The notes below the pieces were generated by a model. That model ran no database searches. It had not been told where the DNA came from and saw only the letters and a program-made list of their open reading frames with translations. This document shows positions 5,839-10,109 of a DNA stretch of 10,109 nucleotides, one piece after another (positions within the stretch are counted from its first letter, which is position 1; every line of letters begins with the position of its first letter). The stretch comes from Candidatus Cellulosilyticum pullistercoris (lineage in GTDB: Bacteria > Bacillota > Clostridia > Lachnospirales > Cellulosilyticaceae). Where the stretch lies: contig JAHLFQ010000251.1 of assembly GCA_018883705.1 (NCBI GenBank), forward strand, positions 1 through 10,109. The letters are read 5' to 3'. The position numbers and the translations under genes are program-made.

Positions 5839-6711
5839 ATGAACTTTATTATCGTAACAGGAATGTCTGGGGCAGGAAAAAGTAGTGCGATTAATTTTTT
5901 TGAGGATATGGGATATTATTGCGTAGATAATTTACCACCTATTCTCATTAAAAGCTTTGCTGATTTAATTGTTGCTCAAGAGAATAAAGTAAGTAAAGTT
6001 GTGCTAGGTATAGATACTAGAGGTGGGAGTTTATTTGCAGACCTATTTAATAGCTTACAAGAATTAGTGGAAAGCGGACACACCTATGAGATTATCTTCT
6101 TTGATTGCAGCGATACAGAACTTATTAAGCGTTATAAAGAAACTAGGAGGCTTCATCCATTAGCACGTAGTGAAAGAGTTGAAGAAGGTATAGTAAGAGA
6201 AAGAGAAATTTTAAAGGAAATTAAAGAAAAAGCACATCATATTATTGATACCTCTTATTTACTACCTAAGGATACGAGAGGTGTTCTTTACAAAATTTAT
6301 TGTGAAGAGAAATCTTTTGATAGTATGATGATTACTATTGTGTCTTTTGGTTTTAAATATGGCATCCCAATTGATGCAGATTTAGTTTTTGATGTACGTT
6401 TTGCACCTAACCCCTACTATATACAAGAGATGAGACCTTTTACAGGAAATGAGTCTATCGTAAGTGATTATGTCATGCAATTTGAAGTGACTCAAGAATT
6501 TCTTGCAAAGCTTCAAGATATGGTAAGTTTTTTAATTCCTAATTATAAAAAAGAAGGAAAGAATCAGCTAGTTGTGGCTATTGGTTGTACGGGAGGAAAA
6601 CATCGTTCTGTAACTTTAGCCAATGCATTATATGATTTTCTACAAAAAAAGGGGCATACTGTTATTAAACAACATAGAGATATAGAGAAGGATAGTAAAA
6701 GAGGAAAGTAA
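5839..6711 (+). CDS. rapZ: RNase adapter / nucleotide-binding protein RapZ (YvcJ)
   Basis: A P-loop protein of the RapZ/YvcJ family, 290 residues (usual length). The Walker A motif GMSGAGKSS is at 8-16, followed by GYYCVDNLPP (25-34). The LGIDTRGG motif is at 56-63, RRLHPL at 103-108, and the C-terminal domain has SFGFKYG (169-175), DVRFAPNPYY (185-194) and GCTGGKHRSV (249-258). In E. coli RapZ senses glucosamine-6-phosphate and directs RNase E to the GlmZ small RNA, so controlling GlmS. The Firmicute homologue YvcJ hydrolyses nucleotides, and its target is less clear because GlmZ and RNase E are absent or different. Its place between murB and yvcK fits a role in amino-sugar and cell-wall precursor balance. 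It has a near-perfect AAAGGAGG site at 5824-5831. Confidence 0.96.
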   Translation: MNFIIVTGMSGAGKSSAINFFEDMGYYCVDNLPPILIKSFADLIVAQENKVSKVVLGIDTRGGSLFADLFNSLQELVESGHTYEIIFFDCSDTELIKRYKETRRLHPLARSERVEEGIVREREILKEIKEKAHHIIDTSYLLPKDTRGVLYKIYCEEKSFDSMMITIVSFGFKYGIPIDADLVFDVRFAPNPYYIQEMRPFTGNESIVSDYVMQFEVTQEFLAKLQDMVSFLIPNYKKEGKNQLVVAIGCTGGKHRSVTLANALYDFLQKKGHTVIKQHRDIEKDSKRGK

Positions 6712-6714
6712 TCT

Positions 6715-7686
6715 ATGAAAAATGATTATCAAAACAAAAAGGTGGTTGTAATTGGGGGTGGTACTGGGTTATCAACCATGCTGAAAGGCATTAAGGAATA
6801 CACTTCTCATATTACAGCAATTGTTACAGTAGCAGATAATGGCGGGAGTTCTGGAAGAATTAGAGAAGAAATGGGTATTATACCGCCAGGAGATATTAGG
6901 AACTGCCTTGTTGCATTAGCTAATACAGAACCTATTATGGAAAAACTTCTACAATACCGATTTACTGAAGGGTCTTTAAGTGGGCAAAACTTCGGTAATT
7001 TACTACTAGCCGTCCTAACTGATATTTCAGGTAGTTTTGAAGAAGCAGTACATGTAACCAGTAATGTTTTAGCCATTACTGGGAAAGTACTACCTGTTAC
7101 ATTAGAGGATGTTCATTTACATGCAGTATTTGAAGATGGAAATTTGGTTGTGGGTGAAAAAGAGATTGTAGAATATGGCAAAGCTAAAGAAAGTGATATT
7201 TGTCATATAGAGCTTTTACCTAAGTGGCCTACCCCTAATAAAGCAGTTGTCCAGGCTATTGAAGAAGCAGATATTATCGTATTAGGGCCAGGAAGCTTAT
7301 ACACAAGTGTCATTCCGAATTTGCTAGTAAAAGATATCAGTCAGTTTATTAGACAAGCAAAAGCTGAAAAAATTTATATAGCTAATATCATGACTCAACC
7401 AGGAGAAACTACAAGTCTGACTTTAGAGGAACACATACTTATTTTGGAACACTATTTAGGTAAGCAAACCATAAATAAGGTAATAGTAAATAGTGAAGAA
7501 GTAGAAGCTATTTATAGCAAGCAGTATGAAGAAGAGGGAGCAGTCCTACTAAAAGTGGATAAAAGCCACAGTATTTGGAAGGATATTAAGAGAATTGAAG
7601 CACCACTTATTAAGCTTTATGGGGATAAAAAACTCATAAGGCATGACTCAGAAAAATTGGCACGATGTATTTTTGAGGGGAAATAA
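6715..7686 (+). CDS. yvcK: Gluconeogenesis factor YvcK/MgfK, UDP-sugar binding
   Basis: A cytoplasmic protein of the YvcK/CofD-like family, 323 residues (B. subtilis YvcK is about 317). Conserved motifs are VVIGGGTGLS (11-20), VADNGGSSGR (39-48), PPGDIRNCL (57-65), QNFGNLLLA (91-99), GPGSLYTSVIPNLLV (191-205) and MTQPGET (226-232). They form the Rossmann-like pocket that resembles the CofD phospholactate transferase. In B. subtilis YvcK is needed for growth on gluconeogenic carbon sources and for cell shape, and homologues bind UDP-GlcNAc or related UDP-sugars. The gene starts only three bases after the rapZ stop, with GAGGAAAG at 6701-6708 inside rapZ, so expression is tightly coupled. No F420 genes are nearby, and the rapZ-yvcK-whiA order argues against a CofD assignment. 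Confidence 0.95.
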   Translation: MKNDYQNKKVVVIGGGTGLSTMLKGIKEYTSHITAIVTVADNGGSSGRIREEMGIIPPGDIRNCLVALANTEPIMEKLLQYRFTEGSLSGQNFGNLLLAVLTDISGSFEEAVHVTSNVLAITGKVLPVTLEDVHLHAVFEDGNLVVGEKEIVEYGKAKESDICHIELLPKWPTPNKAVVQAIEEADIIVLGPGSLYTSVIPNLLVKDISQFIRQAKAEKIYIANIMTQPGETTSLTLEEHILILEHYLGKQTINKVIVNSEEVEAIYSKQYEEEGAVLLKVDKSHSIWKDIKRIEAPLIKLYGDKKLIRHDSEKLARCIFEGK

Positions 7687-7717
7687 TAATAAAATTACAT
7701 AAGATGAGGTGAAAAAA

Positions 7718-8683
7718 ATGTCCTTTTCTTTCAATGTAAAAAAAGAACTCACATGTGTACCATTAGGGGCAAGACATTGTATGATTGCAGAGCTGGCAGC
7801 AATGATTATCATGGCTGGAGAAATTAAATATGATAATCATATGTTTAGTATTAAATTTCAGACAGAAAATGCAGCGATTGCAAGAAAATACTTTACAATA
7901 ATTAAAAAAGCTTTTAATATAAATACAGAGATAGTTCTAAAGACAAGTAAAAAATTTCATAAAAAGCAAACTTATATACTAGTCACAAAAGATAGTGATG
8001 AAGCACATAAAATTTTAGTTGCAACAACCTTGCTCAAGCTTGAAGGTGGGTATGTTGCCTTACGTGACCACGTTGATTTAGCCGTTATTCAAAGCACTTG
8101 TTGTAAAAGAGCATATTTACGAGGTGCTTTTCTAGGAGCAGGTTCGGTAAGTGACCCTGAAAAGGGGTATCACTTAGAATTTGTTAATCCAACCGAAAAA
8201 CATGCATTATTTTTACAAGAAATAATGACCACATTAGAAATGGAACCTAAAGTTGTTGCTCGAAAAGGCAATTTTGTATTATATCTAAAAGAAGGTACAC
8301 AGATAGTTGACTTACTCAATATAATGGGTGCACATGTGGCACTTATGGAACTAGAAAATGTACGTATTGTCAAAGAAGTTAGAAATAACGTTAACCGTAT
8401 TGTTAACTGCGAGACAGCCAATTTAAAAAAGACTGTATCTGCTGCAGTCAGGCAAATGCAAGATATCGAATATGTACAAGATACTATTGGAATCTCAGCA
8501 CTTCCTGAGAATTTACAGCAGGTGGCGACCTATCGTCTTGAATATCCAAGTAGTTCTCTTAAGGAGCTAGGTGAATTATTAACACCGCCAGTTGGAAAAT
8601 CAGGAGTTAATCATAGGCTAAAGAAAATTAGTGAAATTGCAGAGCATATTAGGGAAACAAGAGGAGGAAATAGAAATGGTTAA
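7718..8683 (+). CDS. whiA: DNA-binding regulator WhiA
   Basis: WhiA combines a LAGLIDADG-endonuclease-like N-terminal part, without nuclease activity in known members, with a C-terminal helix-turn-helix DNA-binding domain. It controls sporulation genes in Streptomyces and affects division and chromosome segregation in Bacillus. Visible parts are the N-terminal MSFSFNVKKEL, the LAGLIDADG-like region CCKRAYLRGAFLGAGSVSDP (128-147) with YHLEF, a linker with NCETANLKKTVSAA (230-243), and the helix-turn-helix at about 279-305 (LKELGELL ... GKSGVNHRLKKI). I chose ATG 7718 (321 residues) because GAGGTG at 7706-7711 is well spaced for it and WhiA proteins usually open MSFS. The in-frame GTG at 7709 is itself part of that ribosome site. 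It starts 31 bases after yvcK, and its last 8 bases overlap crh. Confidence 0.95.
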   Translation: MSFSFNVKKELTCVPLGARHCMIAELAAMIIMAGEIKYDNHMFSIKFQTENAAIARKYFTIIKKAFNINTEIVLKTSKKFHKKQTYILVTKDSDEAHKILVATTLLKLEGGYVALRDHVDLAVIQSTCCKRAYLRGAFLGAGSVSDPEKGYHLEFVNPTEKHALFLQEIMTTLEMEPKVVARKGNFVLYLKEGTQIVDLLNIMGAHVALMELENVRIVKEVRNNVNRIVNCETANLKKTVSAAVRQMQDIEYVQDTIGISALPENLQQVATYRLEYPSSSLKELGELLTPPVGKSGVNHRLKKISEIAEHIRETRGGNRNG

Positions 8684-8942
8684 AGAAAGTCTTAAATTAG
8701 AATTAAAGAATGGTCTTGAAGCTAGACCGGCAGCATTATTTGTCCAAATCGCAAGTAAATTTGAAAGTCATATCTCAGTAGTTGTCAATGAAAAGAAAGT
8801 TAATGCAAAAAGCATCATGGGAATGATGTCTTTAGGTGCAATCAAAGGTCAAATCATTGAAATTATTGCTGAAGGTCAAGATGAGGAAGAAGCAACTAAA
8901 GCACTTATTGACTTTTTAAAAGCACAAGAAGTAAGTGAATAA
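8676..8942 (+). CDS. crh: HPr-like carbon-regulation protein (Crh type)
   Basis: An 88-residue HPr-fold protein. Alignment by eye to HPr/Crh gives GLEARPAALFVQIASKF (13-29) and VNAKSIMGMMSLGA (42-55). The PTS phosphocarrier His15 is replaced by Glu15 (codon GAA at 8718-8720), while the regulatory Ser46 and its KSIMG context are kept. B. subtilis Crh has Gln15, so this protein should likewise be unable to carry PTS phosphate but could be phosphorylated on Ser46 by HPr kinase and serve CcpA-dependent catabolite control. The position directly after whiA is the classic crh position. The ATG at 8676 has GAGGAGG at 8661-8667, inside whiA. A longer frame upstream would lie inside whiA and is not needed. 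The PTS HPr should be encoded elsewhere. Confidence 0.9.
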   Translation: MVKESLKLELKNGLEARPAALFVQIASKFESHISVVVNEKKVNAKSIMGMMSLGAIKGQIIEIIAEGQDEEEATKALIDFLKAQEVSE

Positions 8943-8958
8943 ATAAGGAATAAAATAG

Positions 8959-9004
8959 AGCCCCCTGCAAAGTTAGAGTCATCTCACTTTACAGGGGCTT
9001 TTTT
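8959..9004 (+). terminator. Rho-independent terminator of the murB-crh operon
   Basis: A GC-rich hairpin (AGCCCC(C)TG ... CAGGGGCT), extended by partly paired AAAGT/ACTTT and GAG/CTC, is followed directly by six T. It begins 17 bases after the crh stop and is the only strong terminator seen since the murB promoter. Confidence 0.92.
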
Positions 9005-9131
9005 ATAGCATCAATTCACGAAGAGCTCTATTGAATTTTTAAAAAAAATTTGGATAAAATAAGGGCGTATAACATGAATAATAGAATATAAAAAGGATAA
9101 ATAATATTGACGAAAGTTGGTATGACAAATG

Positions 9132-9160
9132 TAGATTTTTGGTAAATATACAGGTATAAT
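9132..9160 (+). promoter_or_regulatory. Candidate promoter for the SpoIID-like gene
   Basis: A perfect TATAAT at 9155-9160 is preceded by TAGATT (9132-9137, 17-base spacer), a weak -35. Transcription from here would leave a leader of about 40 bases before the ribosome site. No clear sigma-E type promoter was recognised. The rest of the 8943-9208 gap holds the crh terminator and AT-rich DNA with no gene visible. Confidence 0.4.
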
Positions 9161-9208
9161 AGGAAGCAGAGATAAAAAATACGCCGAGGGTAAGAGGAGG
9201 AGAAAAAG

Positions 9209-10109
9209 TTGAGGTTTAAAAGAAGATATGGCTATGCTATTTTAATCATAGCATTGCTATGTTCCCTGTCGTATGTAACATTAGGTGCAGATCCTAGTAT
9301 TATTAAGGTAGGTCTTATATCTGTTTATAATAATACCTCATCTATTAGTTTATCTAGTGATGAACCAATGATGATAGGTTACTATGATGAAGGTAGGTTT
9401 ACAAAGCTAGGAAGCTTGCCAAGTGAAAAGATTAATATAGCAAAAGCAAGCGATACGTATTATGATATGGGAGGTATTTATACAACTTACCAAGATGCTT
9501 TTAATGAGGCAACTATTCAAGGGGGTATACCTGTTTTAATAGAAGAAGGGCTATATGCTATCTATTCAAAAGAGCCCAATGGTAACGCGTTAGAAACGAG
9601 TACAGAGCGTTATGTAGTAACAGATCCTTCTGGTAATGAAATCTTAATTTTTAATAAGACAAGTAAGGCGCTGGTATTTAGAGGATATGATAGAGAAACA
9701 GGCCTATGCCTTACAAGAGTAGGAAGCAGTAAGAAATATCGTGGTGCTATAGGAATTGGTGGAAGTACTGGTATTACACCTTATAATATACTAGGGATTG
9801 AAGAATATCTTTATGGTGTTGTACCTGGTGAGATGTCAGCATCTTGGCCACAAGAAGCATTAAAGGCGCAAGCTGTTGCAGCACGTTCCATTGCTATTTA
9901 TCAATATAATCGCTATGCAAGTTATGGCTATAATGTAGTAGATACAACAGCAACGCAGGTTTATGGAGGCTATAACAAAGAAGACAGTCGAACCAATGCA
10001 GCAGTAGATGCAACTAAAGGAGAGACCATTAAGTATAATGGCAAAGTAGCGGAAGCATTATATTTTTCCACAAGTGGTGGGGTAACTGAATCAGCAGTTA
10101 ATGTATGGG
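9209..10109 (+). CDS. Secreted SpoIID/LytB-domain protein (3' partial)
   Basis: Member of the SpoIID/LytB family, which acts on peptidoglycan; SpoIID is a lytic transglycosylase and LytB an amidase enhancer. 300 residues are visible and the frame runs off the window. Residues 1-26 form a signal peptide: basic MRFKRR, a hydrophobic core, then a likely cut after LGA. Residues 30-175 are a poorly conserved extension with a SPOR-like stretch near 89-120 (GGIYTTYQDAFNEA ... LYAIYS). The family domain begins near 190: LGIEEYLYGVVPGEM (195-209, Glu208 aligning with the catalytic Glu of SpoIID), ALKAQAVAARS (217-227), TQVYGG (249-254), AVDATKGETIKYNGK (265-279) and ALYFSTSGGVTES (283-295). The TTG start at 9209 follows AGAGGAGG at 9193-9200. 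Whether it serves sporulation or vegetative wall remodelling cannot be told; the domain alone does not make it spoIID. Confidence 0.88.
   Translation, partial: MRFKRRYGYAILIIALLCSLSYVTLGADPSIIKVGLISVYNNTSSISLSSDEPMMIGYYDEGRFTKLGSLPSEKINIAKASDTYYDMGGIYTTYQDAFNEATIQGGIPVLIEEGLYAIYSKEPNGNALETSTERYVVTDPSGNEILIFNKTSKALVFRGYDRETGLCLTRVGSSKKYRGAIGIGGSTGITPYNILGIEEYLYGVVPGEMSASWPQEALKAQAVAARSIAIYQYNRYASYGYNVVDTTATQVYGGYNKEDSRTNAAVDATKGETIKYNGKVAEALYFSTSGGVTESAVNVW

Noticed and set aside
7709..7717. GTG 7709 as the whiA start
   Set aside because: The GTG is part of the GAGGTG ribosome site for ATG 7718, and WhiA proteins usually start at the MSFS sequence.
8631..8675. Longer 103-residue form of the Crh-like protein
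   Set aside because: The extension lies wholly in whiA and has no homology to HPr. ATG 8676 has a strong ribosome site and gives the standard HPr length.
9013..9037. AATTCA/TGAATT hairpin followed by T's, possible second terminator after crh
   Set aside because: The stem is only 6 AT-rich pairs with a 13-base loop. The GC-rich hairpin at 8959 already explains termination.

Overview
The window reads as chromosomal DNA of a low-GC Gram-positive anaerobe of the Clostridia, probably in or near the Lachnospirales (Cellulosilyticum-like would fit, but that is a guess). The evidence is AT-rich DNA with strong AGGAGG-type ribosome sites, a lipobox lipoprotein as the ABC binding protein, the Firmicute block rapZ-yvcK-whiA-crh, and a SpoIID/LytB-family protein. 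No transposase, integrase, phage gene, CRISPR array, tRNA or rRNA was seen. Gene order and composition look like ordinary core chromosome.

Left part (1-2556): the end of a polyamine ABC importer operon. A permease of PotB type (5' end cut off by the window edge) overlaps a PotC-type permease by one base. After a 218-base gap with a terminator-like hairpin comes the PotD-type lipoprotein, whose pocket residues look more like putrescine-binding PotF. The ATPase gene potA is presumably just outside the window.

Middle (2557-4872): three stand-alone genes. They are a small two-helix membrane protein of DUF4190 type, a short DsrE-fold protein matching only the C-terminal half of YedF, and on the minus strand a membrane-anchored alpha/beta-hydrolase-fold protein in which the catalytic Ser and His both appear to be replaced. 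The last two converge on a long bidirectional terminator. The hydrolase and murB diverge from a shared 257-base promoter region.

Right part (4873-8942): a tight operon murB-rapZ-yvcK-whiA-crh. MurB makes the UDP-MurNAc precursor. RapZ and YvcK belong to families tied to amino-sugar and UDP-GlcNAc sensing and cell-wall/carbon balance. WhiA is a DNA-binding regulator and Crh an HPr-like carbon-regulation protein. Gaps of 57, 3 and 31 bases and an 8-base overlap, with a strong terminator only after crh, support one transcript. The Crh-like protein has Glu at the HPr His15 position and keeps Ser46.

Far right (9209-10109): a separate gene with a TTG start encodes a secreted SpoIID/LytB-domain protein that runs off the window.

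Nothing here amounts to a clearly new system. The best leads are the apparent alpha/beta-hydrolase pseudoenzyme, Glu15 in the Crh homologue, the PotF-like pocket in the binding protein and the isolated YedF C-terminal domain.
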